A stretch of DNA of 64,000 nucleotides. Source: an uncultured Clostridia bacterium. Its GTDB lineage: Bacteria; Bacillota; Clostridia; Christensenellales; CAG-917. Of this stretch, positions 7,818-16,424 are shown piece by piece. A program made the translations under genes and the position numbers. The notes under the pieces are model-generated. The model ran no database searches, was not told the origin of the DNA, and saw nothing but the letters and a program-made list of their open reading frames with translations. The stretch's first letter is position 1. Every line of letters starts with the position of its first letter. The DNA lies in the NCBI GenBank assembly GCA_944363035.1, contig CALVTS010000001.1, forward strand, positions 128,691-192,690, written 5' to 3'.

Positions 7818-8309
7818 TCATTCATTGCGGCACGCCGGATCGGCATAAGGCTTGCATACGTCCACCCAGCCTTTGGCGCGGGAAAATGTTTCAAGCTCGG
7901 GGATGGTGAGCTCGATGGCGCTCATCGCGCTCCCGCAAGCGGGATATACGGTGGCGAATCTTTTGAGGGACTCGTCCAGCCACACTTCCACTCCCTCTTT
8001 CACCGCAAATGGACAGACGCCTCCCGCCGCGTGTCCCGTGAGACTTTCTGTGTCCTCACGCGCGAGCATCTTGGCTTTTGCCGCGAATACGTCCTTATAC
8101 TTGCGGTTGTCCACCTTGACGTCTCCCGCCGCCACCACCAGGATCACCCTCTCCCCCAGCATGAAGGAGAGCGTCTTGGCTATCCTCGCCTCCTCGCACC
8201 CGAGCGCTTTTGCGGCGAGCTCCACCGTGGCGCTCGACACCTCGAACTCCCGCACTCTGTCCGCCGCGCCGTACGCGGCGAGATACTCTTTCACTCTCTG
8301 TATGGACAT
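7818..8309 (-). CDS. YbaK/EbsC family aminoacyl-tRNA deacylase
   Basis: A 163-residue YbaK/EbsC protein, likely to hydrolyse Cys-tRNA(Pro) or another mischarged tRNA. Typical features are the EVSSATVELAAKALGC helix, IAKTLSFML, the VKVDNRKYK motif with the conserved Lys, HAAGGVCPFAV and a C-terminal ELETFSRAKGWVDVCK segment. The ATG at 8307-8309 follows GGAGGAAG. It is monocistronic and lies downstream of the 279-bp tandem duplication, whose right-hand region may contain its promoter. It is a different subfamily from the PrdX-like protein at 1664-2152. Confidence 0.9.
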   Translation of the reverse strand: MSIQRVKEYLAAYGAADRVREFEVSSATVELAAKALGCEEARIAKTLSFMLGERVILVVAAGDVKVDNRKYKDVFAAKAKMLAREDTESLTGHAAGGVCPFAVKEGVEVWLDESLKRFATVYPACGSAMSAIELTIPELETFSRAKGWVDVCKPYADPACRNE

Positions 8310-8340
8310 ATCTTCCTCCGTCCTTTTTATCGGTTACGTT

Positions 8341-8898
8341 ATGTCAGATCGGGATAATACGGATCAGGTTCGGCGTCGCTGATTTTATCTCGAAACGCGT
8401 TGTCCGCCTTGCCGATATGGTGGGGTATTAACGGCGGCGACTTCCTTGCTCAAACAAAAATCGGCAGACGCGGAACTGCTCGCACCTCAGAGCAAAAGAT
8501 TTTCGGATGATTTTTTGCCGATGGGGCGCAGTCAATAGTATACATATTGGCAAGCCACAACTTCGGAAAAGCGCCGAAAAGAATTGCTCTGAGGCTGATT
8601 TGTATTGTTTCGGTCTGGCATGTCAGACCGGAATAATACGGATCAGGTTCGGCGTCGCTGATTTCATCTCGAAACGCGTCGTCCGCCTTGCCGATATGGT
8701 GGGGTATTAACGGCGGCGACTTCCTTTCTCAAACAAAAATCGAGCGACGTAGAACTGCTCGCACCTCAGAGCAAGAGATTTTCGGATGATTTTTTGCCGA
8801 TGGGGCGCAGTCAATAGTATACATATTGACAAGCCACAACTGCGGAAAAGCGCCGAAAAGAATTGCTCTGAGGCTGATTTGTATTGTTTCGGTCTGAC
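8341..8898. repeat. 279-bp tandem duplication with internal palindromes
   Basis: Copy 1 (8341-8619) and copy 2 (8620-8898) are near-identical. Each holds an inverted repeat CCTCAGAGCAA/TTGCTCTGAGG about 110 bp across (8485-8594 and 8764-8873). Inside copy 2 is a perfect palindrome GTCAATA-N7-TATTGAC; copy 1 has one arm changed. The copy junction forms another near-perfect palindrome (8611-8630). Short frames across it lack RBS and mirror each other between strands, so I read it as non-coding: either a repeated regulatory region or a duplicated small RNA. Confidence 0.7.
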
Positions 8899-9116
8899 AT
8901 ATATTATAGCACTCATGATAAAAAACGTGAAGTCGCTTTCAGGTATGTCTGAGCATATTTTACGCGCCGAGCCCGACATGGTCCTTGCGTCGGCATTATG
9001 ACGTTTGCTTTACTTTTTTTTAATTTTCTTTTAAGCTATCCTCGCGCGCGAATAAAGCGTTGACATTAACGGTCGTTTAATACAAAATGTATGTATAATC
9101 GTTTGGGGGAGGACAT

Positions 9117-9902
9117 ATGGCGGATATCGACAAAATCGCCGTTGCGGAAGCGGCGGAGGAACAAGAGGAAGTGAAAGAGGCGGGTCTCTCCGACGAAAAC
9201 ACCGACTCTGAGGAAGAAAACGCAGGCAACGCGAACTCCGACAGCAAATTCGCTGTGGCTTTCGACAAGGGCAAGCGGTTCATGACCCGCCACGGCAACA
9301 TTTGGCAGATCGTCAAATTCACGCTCATAAGCTGCATCGCGTTCATTGCGGAGTTCGCTTCCATGTATGCCCTGCAATACGGGCTGGAAGGCGTGTGCGG
9401 CAACGAGCATTTAAAGTTCTTCATCTTCGACTACGCCCCAGGCAGAGAGGGCGCGTTCGGCACCGCGGGCTTCATCGCGATGCTGGGCTCCAAGTGTATT
9501 GCGGAGATAATCTCCTTCACCATCAACCGCAAAAAGACCTTCAACGCCAACAATAACGTGGTGTTCAGCGCAATCATGTACGTCATCACCGTCGTCGCGC
9601 TCATCATCTTCACCACCTGGCTCGCGGGCGTGCTGGGCGACGCGATGGGTCCCGCCATCGGCGCGGGCGCCGGCAACACCATCAGCAAGATGCTGAGCTC
9701 CGTCATCAGCTTTGTGGTCGTCTTCCTCATGGACAAGTTCGTCATCATGCGCAAGGTGAAAGGCAAAGATGACGCCGAAGAGACTGCCGAGAACGGCGAG
9801 GACGGCGAAGGCGCAGAGGTGCTTGTCGCGGATGCCGCCCTTGCGGCGGACGCCGAGGGAAGCGAAGCCGTGACGGAGATCTCCTCCGGCGACCGGGAAT
9901 AA
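9117..9902 (+). CDS. GtrA-like membrane protein with acidic tails
   Basis: A 261-residue protein with a GtrA core (about 60-215). Four hydrophobic segments are visible and the family-type signature ISFTINRKKTF lies after the second, matching the NRKFTF motif of GtrA flippase-like proteins that help move lipid-linked sugars. The first ~45 and last ~45 residues are unusually Glu/Asp/Ala-rich extensions not typical of GtrA. GGGGGAGG precedes the ATG. A TTGACA (9060) and TATAAT (9094) are upstream but 28 bases apart, so the promoter is uncertain. The gene stands alone on the plus strand and ends in a terminator at 9931-9958. Confidence 0.8.
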   Translation: MADIDKIAVAEAAEEQEEVKEAGLSDENTDSEEENAGNANSDSKFAVAFDKGKRFMTRHGNIWQIVKFTLISCIAFIAEFASMYALQYGLEGVCGNEHLKFFIFDYAPGREGAFGTAGFIAMLGSKCIAEIISFTINRKKTFNANNNVVFSAIMYVITVVALIIFTTWLAGVLGDAMGPAIGAGAGNTISKMLSSVISFVVVFLMDKFVIMRKVKGKDDAEETAENGEDGEGAEVLVADAALAADAEGSEAVTEISSGDRE

Positions 9903-9930
9903 GTACGCTTGTCAACGGACTGCACACGCA

Positions 9931-9958
9931 CGCCGCGGCATGACGCCGCGGCGTTTTG
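9931..9958 (+). terminator. Terminator of the GtrA-like gene
   Basis: A 10-bp stem ACGCCGCGGC/GCCGCGGCGT (9931-9940 with 9946-9955) is followed by TTT. Confidence 0.75.
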
Positions 9959-10068
9959 CGTGCGCCGAACACGGCAGCTCTGCCAGGCGGCACTGCCCTG
10001 CCGGTCCTCTCTGCGACGCGTATCTCCCGGCAGCCGGACGCACACCTGCGCGGCTTACAGAGCATGAC

Positions 10069-10095
10069 AAAAGAGAGCGCGCCGCGCTCTCTTTT
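10069..10095. terminator. Bidirectional terminator between convergent genes
   Basis: A perfect 12-bp stem (10069-10080 with 10084-10095, loop GCC) has A and T tracts at its outer ends. It lies about 90 bases beyond the reductase stop and serves both converging units. Confidence 0.85.
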
Positions 10096-10187
10096 GACGT
10101 ATTGTCCGATTTTCATGCGTCCTGCCCAAACCTCCGCGCATCGCAGCGGAGCGGCGCAAGCCGTCATGCAGGCGGCGCGAGGGCCCG

Positions 10188-11339
10188 TTACGCCTTGGGC
10201 ACTACGATCTCCATGTCCGAATCGGGATAAGTGCAGCAGGGGTGGATGTAGCCGAACTTCCCGTCCGCGAGTCTGCGCTTGTCCGCGCCGGCGATGGAGA
10301 ATTTGCCGGCAACGAGCCTGCTGTGGCAGAAACCGCAGCCGCCCGCGCGGCACTTGGACGGCACTTTCAGCCCCGCCCTTTCCATGGCGACGAGCAAGGT
10401 TTCGCCTGCGTCCGCCTTCACCTTGAAGGTATCGAAGCCGATATGCACGGTGAGGTCGTACACCGCGGGCGCGGCGTCGCGCACTCCCACGCAGTTCGCC
10501 TCTTTCTTGACGCGCTTCAGCGGCAGACCGAGGGGCGCGAGCTCCTTGTCCTGGAAGGCGTACATCGCGGAAGGTCCGCACATCATCACGGTGAAATCGC
10601 CGTCAACGTACTTCTTCACGAGAGCGAGATTCACAAACCCGTGCTCGCATCCTTCTTCCTCCTTCTCGGTCACGTACACGACCTTGAACTTGCCGGGCAT
10701 TTGAGCCGCAAGGGTGTCGAGCCTGCTCCTGAATGCGAGATCGGCAGCCGTCTTTGCCCCGTAGAAGAGCGTGAGCGAATAGTCGTCGGTGCCGTCCGCA
10801 AGCGCCTGCGCCATGCTGTAGAAGGGAGTGATGCCGCTGCCACCCGCGATCGCAACGATCTGCTTCGCGTCCTTGATCGGCTCGTAGCAGAAATCACCGG
10901 AAGGATCGCCTATGACAAACTTGTCGCCCGGCTTCGCGTTGTCAAAGAGCCATTCGCTGAAAAATCCCGCTTTCTTGACGGTGAACGCGGCTTTTTTCGC
11001 AAGCGCTTCACGGGGCGATGACGAGAAGGCGTAGGGACGGGACACCTCGCTCCCGCCCGCGTTGCAGCCGAGAGTGGCGTACTGACCGGCGCGGAAGTAG
11101 AAAGGCTTCTCCGTTTCGAAGACGTACGTCTTCATGTCCGCGGTTTCGAGCCTGACTTCGGTGAGAGTCGCGGACTGGTAGCCGGGGTGGAGGATCTTCG
11201 CCGTTTCGTTCACCTTATAGGTCGCGGGCAGCGGAGTCGCCGGCGCTTCCGCCATTATCTTTCTGCGCTTCGGCACCATTTTCTTGAAGCGCAGGAGGTC
11301 CATAAATCCGAAAATCTGTTTCTTGAATACGAATGCCAT
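10188..11339 (-). CDS. Flavin reductase with C-terminal 2Fe-2S ferredoxin domain
   Basis: A 383-residue electron-transfer protein. After a basic ~50-residue leader come an FAD-binding barrel (RAGQYATLG, SRPYAFSSSP), an NAD(P)-binding domain (IAGGSGITPFYS, MMCGPSAMY) and a plant-type 2Fe-2S domain whose cysteines lie in SKCRAGGCGFCHSRL and HPCCTYP. This order is that of ring-hydroxylase/CDP-6-deoxy-glucose reductase type proteins: NAD(P)H to FAD to 2Fe-2S to a partner. It starts 4 bases after the CrtI-like gene, so that flavoprotein is the probable partner. The N-terminal leader contains KKQIFGFMDLLRFKK, possibly amphipathic. Confidence 0.87.
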   Translation of the reverse strand: MAFVFKKQIFGFMDLLRFKKMVPKRRKIMAEAPATPLPATYKVNETAKILHPGYQSATLTEVRLETADMKTYVFETEKPFYFRAGQYATLGCNAGGSEVSRPYAFSSSPREALAKKAAFTVKKAGFFSEWLFDNAKPGDKFVIGDPSGDFCYEPIKDAKQIVAIAGGSGITPFYSMAQALADGTDDYSLTLFYGAKTAADLAFRSRLDTLAAQMPGKFKVVYVTEKEEEGCEHGFVNLALVKKYVDGDFTVMMCGPSAMYAFQDKELAPLGLPLKRVKKEANCVGVRDAAPAVYDLTVHIGFDTFKVKADAGETLLVAMERAGLKVPSKCRAGGCGFCHSRLVAGKFSIAGADKRRLADGKFGYIHPCCTYPDSDMEIVVPKA

Positions 11340-11343
11340 AAGT

Positions 11344-12870
11344 TCAGCCCTCCCTCTTGATGTCGCCGACGGTCTGCCTGCCGGAGATGTCGCCCGCGAA
11401 ATACGCGCTGGAATAGCCGGACAATCTCATCGCGTAAGCGCTGCCGAAACGCAGTCCGCGCACGCGGTGGTCCTCCGCCATCATCTGGAGCCTGGGCATG
11501 AGCCCGTCCCAATACTGCGATTCGTAGCCGTAGATCACGCCTTGCGGATGTCCGCAGTAACGCGCGTACGTCATCGGCGTCGCGACTGAGATCTCCTCTA
11601 TACTGTCGCGGATCTTCGCGCCGGTATCGTGCTCGAAGCGCGAGATCATCTTGTCCGCGACGTAATTCTTGGTCTTGTAATAGTTTTCGGGAGTCACCTT
11701 CGCCCAGTCGTCGGACATGTAGAGCGTGGTGAAGTACATCATGCATGTGCCCTCCGGCGAGCAGTCGGGAAGCGCACGGTTAAGGCATACCGTCGCCTGC
11801 ACGCTGTTGTCCTTTATCGTCCGCATCCTGTCGTACTGCGCGACGGAATCCATCGTGTCGTAAAGGAAATAGTTGTGGTTCTCGATGCCGAGTTCGTCGG
11901 CGGATTTGTTGAGTCCCAGGAACATGGTGAAGCCTCTTCCCGAGAACTTGCGCGAATTGGACGCACGCACCTCCGACTCCGGCACCTTGTCCATCATCCT
12001 GCCGAACACGACGTGCGGCGAGCAGTTCGCCACGACGTGGCGCGTCTCGATCTCCGTCCCGTCGTCCAGCACGACGGCGCGCACTCCGCCGTCCTTCGGA
12101 TCGGTGAGTATCTTCACCGCTTCGGTGTTGAACAGGACGTCGCCGCCGAGTTCGAGTATGCGTTCGGTCAGCGCGAGAGAGATCTCGTGCGAACGGGACT
12201 TCGGCATGCTCGCGCCGCGCAGGATGTAGCGGTTGACCATGGACGCGTAATGCACAAAGCTCAGGTCGTCGCAATGCGCGCCCAGGTAGCACCAGTACGC
12301 CGTGAGGATGTCGACGGCTTTCTTCGGCATTTTGAGCGCCTTGAGCACTTCGTTCACGGAGTAGGAACCGCACCTCACGAAGTTGCCGTAATCGCGCACC
12401 ATCACCTTGGAATCAGCATTGCCGTTGACCGACGCGGTGTAAGCCTGTCCGAGCCTGATCTCCTCCGCCAGTTCGAAAAATTCCGTGACGGATTTGCGGC
12501 TGCCGGGCACATAGCTCTCCATCTTGTCGATGAAGGCTTTCACGCCGAAAGGCATCGTCGCGTCGAGCTTTTCCGCCTGCGAGATCACGCGGTACGCCTC
12601 CGGGATCTGCACCCACTCGATCTTGTCCGTCACTCCGAGTTCGTCGAAGAGCACGCGGACGTCGCCCGCGTTGTCGGCGGTACCGAAGTCGTTGAGCTCG
12701 TGCAAAGACGCCTCGAACTCGAACCGCCCCCTTCTGAAGCTGGTCGCGAAGCCGCCGGGAATGTTGTGCTTTTCCACAAGCAGCACCCGCGCTCCGCCCT
12801 GCAGCAGCCTGATCGCCGCGGTAAGTCCGCCGTTACCCGCACCGATAACGACGGCGTCGTATTTTTTCAT
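11344..12870 (-). CDS. CrtI/phytoene-desaturase-like FAD oxidoreductase
   Basis: A 508-residue flavoprotein of the phytoene-dehydrogenase/RetSat-like superfamily. The N-terminal dinucleotide fold reads VVIGAGNGGLTAAIRL then LLVEKHNIPGGFATSF, and the C-terminal FAD motif reads SGYSSAYFAGD. The family desaturates, saturates or isomerises lipophilic substrates, often carotenoids or quinones, but no carotenoid genes are nearby, so the substrate is open. It follows a PPC-domain gene by 44 bases and is followed 4 bases later by a flavin/2Fe-2S reductase, suggesting an NAD(P)H-fed redox pair. The RBS is AAGGAGG. Confidence 0.85.
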   Translation of the reverse strand: MKKYDAVVIGAGNGGLTAAIRLLQGGARVLLVEKHNIPGGFATSFRRGRFEFEASLHELNDFGTADNAGDVRVLFDELGVTDKIEWVQIPEAYRVISQAEKLDATMPFGVKAFIDKMESYVPGSRKSVTEFFELAEEIRLGQAYTASVNGNADSKVMVRDYGNFVRCGSYSVNEVLKALKMPKKAVDILTAYWCYLGAHCDDLSFVHYASMVNRYILRGASMPKSRSHEISLALTERILELGGDVLFNTEAVKILTDPKDGGVRAVVLDDGTEIETRHVVANCSPHVVFGRMMDKVPESEVRASNSRKFSGRGFTMFLGLNKSADELGIENHNYFLYDTMDSVAQYDRMRTIKDNSVQATVCLNRALPDCSPEGTCMMYFTTLYMSDDWAKVTPENYYKTKNYVADKMISRFEHDTGAKIRDSIEEISVATPMTYARYCGHPQGVIYGYESQYWDGLMPRLQMMAEDHRVRGLRFGSAYAMRLSGYSSAYFAGDISGRQTVGDIKREG

Positions 12871-12914
12871 TGCAAACCTCCTTTATTCAGACGGGCGGCG
12901 CACCGCCCGCACTT

Positions 12915-13334
12915 TCAGACATCCATCAGATTGAGCCCCGTGGCGTCGTCGAAAAACCTCGTCACCCTGCCGTAGACGGTGTGCAGGACTAGTTCGCAAG
13001 TGGCGGAAATGACCGCGCGTTTGAGATGTCCGCCGATGACGGTGCCATCCGCCCTGCCCGCCGAGGCGTGCAGATGCAGATACGGCTTTCCGTTCTGCTC
13101 CGTCACCGTCCCTGACATACTCACGATTTCCAACGGTTCGCGGAAATCGTTGTCGAAATATTTCTTCGCCTTCACGTCAAACACGGACACGAAGAACTCG
13201 TCCACCGCTCCTATGCCGCTCACTTCCGCGAAAGTCACGCCTTCGCTCTCCGCTATCTCCGCAAGCGAAGCCACGACTTCCTCGCCGACTTCCAGCCTGA
13301 CCACTATGTCTTCACCGAACCGCTTATATTTCAT
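12915..13334 (-). CDS. PPC/DUF296 domain protein
   Basis: A 139-residue single-domain PPC (DUF296) protein. In bacteria these are small trimeric proteins with a putative metal site; the HLHAS and GGHL elements (YLHLHASAGRADG, VIGGHL) are present. The family is named for plant AT-hook proteins, but this one has no AT-hook, and a DNA-binding role is not shown. The start at 13334 is preferred over a GTG 15 bases upstream because GGAGG stands 6 bases before it. It opens the redox operon. A perfect 14-bp palindrome 55 bases upstream may control it. Confidence 0.85.
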   Translation of the reverse strand: MKYKRFGEDIVVRLEVGEEVVASLAEIAESEGVTFAEVSGIGAVDEFFVSVFDVKAKKYFDNDFREPLEIVSMSGTVTEQNGKPYLHLHASAGRADGTVIGGHLKRAVISATCELVLHTVYGRVTRFFDDATGLNLMDV

Positions 13335-13388
13335 ACCGCGCCTCCGCACGCGCGTCGTAAGCGCACGTTTGATATATATATTTTACAC

Positions 13389-13402
13389 TTTCGCGCGCGA
13401 AA
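13389..13402. promoter_or_regulatory. Perfect palindrome upstream of the redox operon
   Basis: TTTCGCGCGCGAAA is a 14-bp perfect palindrome next to AT-rich TATATATATT (a likely -10 region on the minus strand). An operator is inferred from position only. Confidence 0.4.
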
Positions 13403-13448
13403 ATCAATAAAAAATTAAAAACGCCACCTTTTCCCGTCTGCGGCGCGT

Positions 13449-13487
13449 CCGTCGGCGGAGTTCTTCTCTCCTCCGCGTCGCCGACGG
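13449..13487. terminator. Hairpin downstream of rlmD
   Basis: CCGTCGG/CCGACGG (13449/13481) encloses an inner CGGAG/CTCCG stem. No T-tract follows on the minus strand until about 50 bases later, so this is a weak terminator candidate. Confidence 0.4.
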
Positions 13488-13591
13488 CACTGCGGCAATG
13501 ACGACGTCCCCGCCTTTCCCCAGGCTCTTCACCGCTTCGTCAAACGGAAGCGCACGCGTGCCGAGCCGCTCGGCGCATTCTCATTTCCCTT

Positions 13592-14938
13592 TCAGCCCTG
13601 CCTTTCCAGGACGGCGAGGGTCTCGACGTGCATGGTCTGGGGGAACATATCGTAGGCGCGGAGAGATGAGATCGCGTAGCCGCGCGCGAGGAGATATTTG
13701 AGGTCGCGCGCGAGGGTCGCGGGATTGCAGGAGATGTAGACTATCATCGAAAACTCGGCGTCCGCCGCCGCAGAAAGCACGCTCTCCTCACAACCCTTGC
13801 GGGGAGGATCGACTATCAGCGCGCGGCGTCCCTTATCTTCCGCGAGCGCGCGCATATGCTCCGCCGCGTCCGCGCACACCTCCCTCACTCTGTCCGAGAG
13901 CCCGAGCGTGACCATGAGACGTTCGGCGTCCCGCACGGCTTCGGGAATTATCTCCACTGCGGAAATGCGCACGGAGGGAAGTCTTGTCGCAAGTTCGGCG
14001 GTGAGCAGTCCCACCCCGGAATAAAGCTCCACGATGTCGCCGTCAAGATCCGAGAGCGCGGCGCAGACATCGCCGTATATCCTGTCGCGGATCTCGTCGT
14101 TGACCTGCAAAAAGCTGAGAGGGGAAAGTACGGCGGCAAAGGCGCCCAGCCTTTGCGGCGTCTCACAGCCCCCGACGAGCCTGACCGTATCCCCCATTAT
14201 CACGTTGGTATCCGCCGTGTTGGAGGAGAGGTAGAGCGCAAATTCGGGAAATCTCGCCGAAAGCCTCTCTGCAAGTTCCGAAGAGTGCGGGAGTTTGTCG
14301 GAATTGACCACCACGGTGAGCGAAAGCGACGTGACGTATCTCGCCACGATATGCCTGAGGAGCCCCTTGCCCGTCCTCTCGTCATACACCGAGAGCCCGA
14401 ATGCGTTTGCCCAATCCGTGACCGTGGCGACGACCTCCCTCGCCCACTCGCCGTGCAACGGGCACTCCTTCAAGGGCACGACTTTGTGAGACCTCTTTTC
14501 GTAAAACCCGAGCACGACTTTGCCCCCCGACCTCCCGAAAGGGAGAGCGAGTTTGTTGCGGTACGCCCACCGAGAACCGCAAATCACCTCTGGCACTTTC
14601 ACCTCTTCGCCCAGAGCCTTTTTCAAAGTGCGCTCCAAATTGAGACGCTTGACCTCCTCCTGTACGGGGTGCGCAAGATGTTGCAGATCGCACCCGCCGC
14701 ATTTGCCGAAATGACGGCAAACGGGTTTTACACGGTCGTTTGACGGAGATAAAACCTCGATAAGCTCACCGAAGGCGTAATCCTTCTTGGCATGGACGAT
14801 GCGCAAACGCACCCTCTCGCCCTTGATGGCGCGGGGCACGAAAACGGGATAGGCACCGTCCTTGACGATGCCCTCCCCGTTCATACCGAAGTCGCTCACC
14901 ACGCCTTCGTATTCATCTCCCACAGAGAATTTTTTCAT
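13592..14938 (-). CDS. rlmD: 23S rRNA (uracil-C5)-methyltransferase, RlmD/TrmA family
   Basis: A 448-residue SAM-dependent RNA uracil-C5 methyltransferase. In order: an N-terminal TRAM domain (GVVSDFGMNGEGIV), a 4Fe-4S motif C74-C80-C83 (CRHFGKCGGC), a SAM-binding domain (IVELYSGVGLLTAELA), DPPRKGC and the catalytic Cys in YISCNPATLARDL. Firmicutes often encode RlmCD-type enzymes acting on U747/U1939, so the exact site is not settled. The start at 14938 removes a basic extension that would overlap the upstream gene. It begins 4 bases after the PPi-PFK stop without a strong RBS, suggesting translational coupling. Confidence 0.9.
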   Translation of the reverse strand: MKKFSVGDEYEGVVSDFGMNGEGIVKDGAYPVFVPRAIKGERVRLRIVHAKKDYAFGELIEVLSPSNDRVKPVCRHFGKCGGCDLQHLAHPVQEEVKRLNLERTLKKALGEEVKVPEVICGSRWAYRNKLALPFGRSGGKVVLGFYEKRSHKVVPLKECPLHGEWAREVVATVTDWANAFGLSVYDERTGKGLLRHIVARYVTSLSLTVVVNSDKLPHSSELAERLSARFPEFALYLSSNTADTNVIMGDTVRLVGGCETPQRLGAFAAVLSPLSFLQVNDEIRDRIYGDVCAALSDLDGDIVELYSGVGLLTAELATRLPSVRISAVEIIPEAVRDAERLMVTLGLSDRVREVCADAAEHMRALAEDKGRRALIVDPPRKGCEESVLSAAADAEFSMIVYISCNPATLARDLKYLLARGYAISSLRAYDMFPQTMHVETLAVLERQG

Positions 14939-14942
14939 CTCA

Positions 14943-16187
14943 TCACTTTTTGGCGTAAATCTTTTTGAGCTTCGCAAAGCGCGGGAGCCCGTTTTCCTCG
15001 GGCACTTTTACGTCCCCCTGTATGAGAGGCAGGGCGTACTTGACAAATTCGTCGCTGATGCCGGTCCCGTTGTCTATGATCCATTCCTTGGGGACGGTGC
15101 GTTCGGTGTTGGCGGCGTGTTCCAGCGAGACGAGCGCGGGACGGCTGACATAGGTGTCCGCGTCGTAATCGCGCTCAAAGACGACCATCTTGTCCGTCTC
15201 TCCCGCGACCGCGGCGCGCACGGCGTAAGACCCCGCCTGGAAAGCCTCGTCCACGTCTATCGCGGAGGCGAGATGGGCGGCGCAACGCTGCATGAGGCTG
15301 AGCTCGATGGGACGCACCTTGATGCCCAGTCTCTCCTTGATTATGCCGCCGAGGATGCCCGCGAGCCCGCCGAGCGCGGCATGACCGAAGTGGTCGTGCG
15401 CACCCGCCTTGAAATCCCCGACATACTTGCCGTTTTCGTCCTTCAACCCTTCCGCGACGACGGCGATACACTTGCCCTCGTTGCGCTCGCAGACGTTGAA
15501 GACGTCCTGCACGAACTTCTCCACGCTGAAAGGTATCTCCGGAAGATATATAAGATCCGCTCCGAGCCCGCTCGCGTCCGCAAGCGCGGCGGAGGCGGCG
15601 AGCCAGCCCGCATTCCTGCCCATGACCTCGATGATGCACACCAGACCGAAGTTGTACACTTTTGCGTCCAGATTGCATTCCATCACCGTGGTGGCGATAT
15701 ATTTCGCGGCGCTGGGATAGCCGGGACAATGGTCTGTGCCGAAGAGGTCGTTGTCTATGGTCTTGGGCACGCCGATGACGTTCATGTCGTAATCCTGCTC
15801 TTCCATGAACTTGCTGATCTTGTTGCAGGTGTCCATGCTGTCGTTGCCGCCGTTGTAGAAAAAGTAGCGGACGTTATACTTCTTGAACACCTCCAAAAGG
15901 CGCATATAATCGGTCGGATCCTCGGTGTAATCCTTGAGCTTGTATCTCGAAGACCCCAACGCGGAGGAGGGAGTATGCCTCAACAGTTTGAGCTCGTTGA
16001 CGTCCTCTTTGGAAATGTCGTAAAATTTTTCCTGCAATATGCCGAGCACGCCGTGTTCCGCGCCGTAGACTTCCGTGATGGCGTCCTGTTTGAGCGCCTC
16101 CAAAAACACGCCCGCCGCGCTGCTGTTGATGACGGTGGTGGGTCCGCCGCTCTGGCAAAACATACAAGCACCTTTCAATCCCTTCAT
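14943..16187 (-). CDS. Diphosphate--fructose-6-phosphate 1-phosphotransferase (PPi-PFK)
   Basis: A 414-residue group II phosphofructokinase that reversibly phosphorylates fructose-6-phosphate with pyrophosphate. GGNDS (113-117) replaces the GGDGS of ATP enzymes, and the Lys of PKTIDND (141-147) marks PPi use. VMGRNAGW and the C-terminal PIELSLMQR sugar-binding segment are present. The start at 16187 has GGAGAA 6 bases upstream; the longer frame adds a non-family leader. It heads an operon with rlmD. An ATP-dependent pfkA is encoded 2 kb away (18150-19139), so the cell can choose phosphoryl donors in glycolysis. Confidence 0.92.
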   Translation of the reverse strand: MKGLKGACMFCQSGGPTTVINSSAAGVFLEALKQDAITEVYGAEHGVLGILQEKFYDISKEDVNELKLLRHTPSSALGSSRYKLKDYTEDPTDYMRLLEVFKKYNVRYFFYNGGNDSMDTCNKISKFMEEQDYDMNVIGVPKTIDNDLFGTDHCPGYPSAAKYIATTVMECNLDAKVYNFGLVCIIEVMGRNAGWLAASAALADASGLGADLIYLPEIPFSVEKFVQDVFNVCERNEGKCIAVVAEGLKDENGKYVGDFKAGAHDHFGHAALGGLAGILGGIIKERLGIKVRPIELSLMQRCAAHLASAIDVDEAFQAGSYAVRAAVAGETDKMVVFERDYDADTYVSRPALVSLEHAANTERTVPKEWIIDNGTGISDEFVKYALPLIQGDVKVPEENGLPRFAKLKKIYAKK

Positions 16188-16235
16188 AATTTCTCCTTTC
16201 TCGCAATGAGTGGCATTCACCACGTTATATTAGAT

Positions 16236-16264
16236 ATTATACTCTCTCCCGCCCCGCATTTCAA
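16236..16264 (-). promoter_or_regulatory. PPi-PFK promoter
   Basis: TTGAAA (16259-16264), 17 bases, TATAAT (16236-16241). The last 18 bases of spacer plus -10, GGCGGGAGAGAGTATAAT, are identical to those of the rpiB promoter. Confidence 0.8.
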
Positions 16265-16372
16265 CCCCCGATTCCGAGCGTGTGCGCGACTTAGCCTACA
16301 AACTCCGCCATATGTCGGGATGTCCCCCCTCCTCAGATCCCTCTCGGGAGTGCACCTCGCGGCGATATCGGC

Positions 16373-16401
16373 TTGAAATTTCCCGCCGCAGGTGCTAAAC
16401 T
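16373..16401 (+). promoter_or_regulatory. luxS promoter
   Basis: TTGAAA (16373-16378) and TAAACT (16396-16401) are 17 bases apart; the spacer contains TCCCGCC, the reverse of the GGCGGGA seen in other promoters here. Confidence 0.6.
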
Positions 16402-16424
16402 ATTGCGGGAGGAAAACCTGAAAA

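Noticed and set aside
8341..8640. TPP riboswitch on the minus strand of the tandem duplication
   Set aside because: GAACCTGATC followed by TATTAT recalls the TPP 3' core, but the CTGAGA motif and the CGNAGGG end are missing and no thiamine gene follows.
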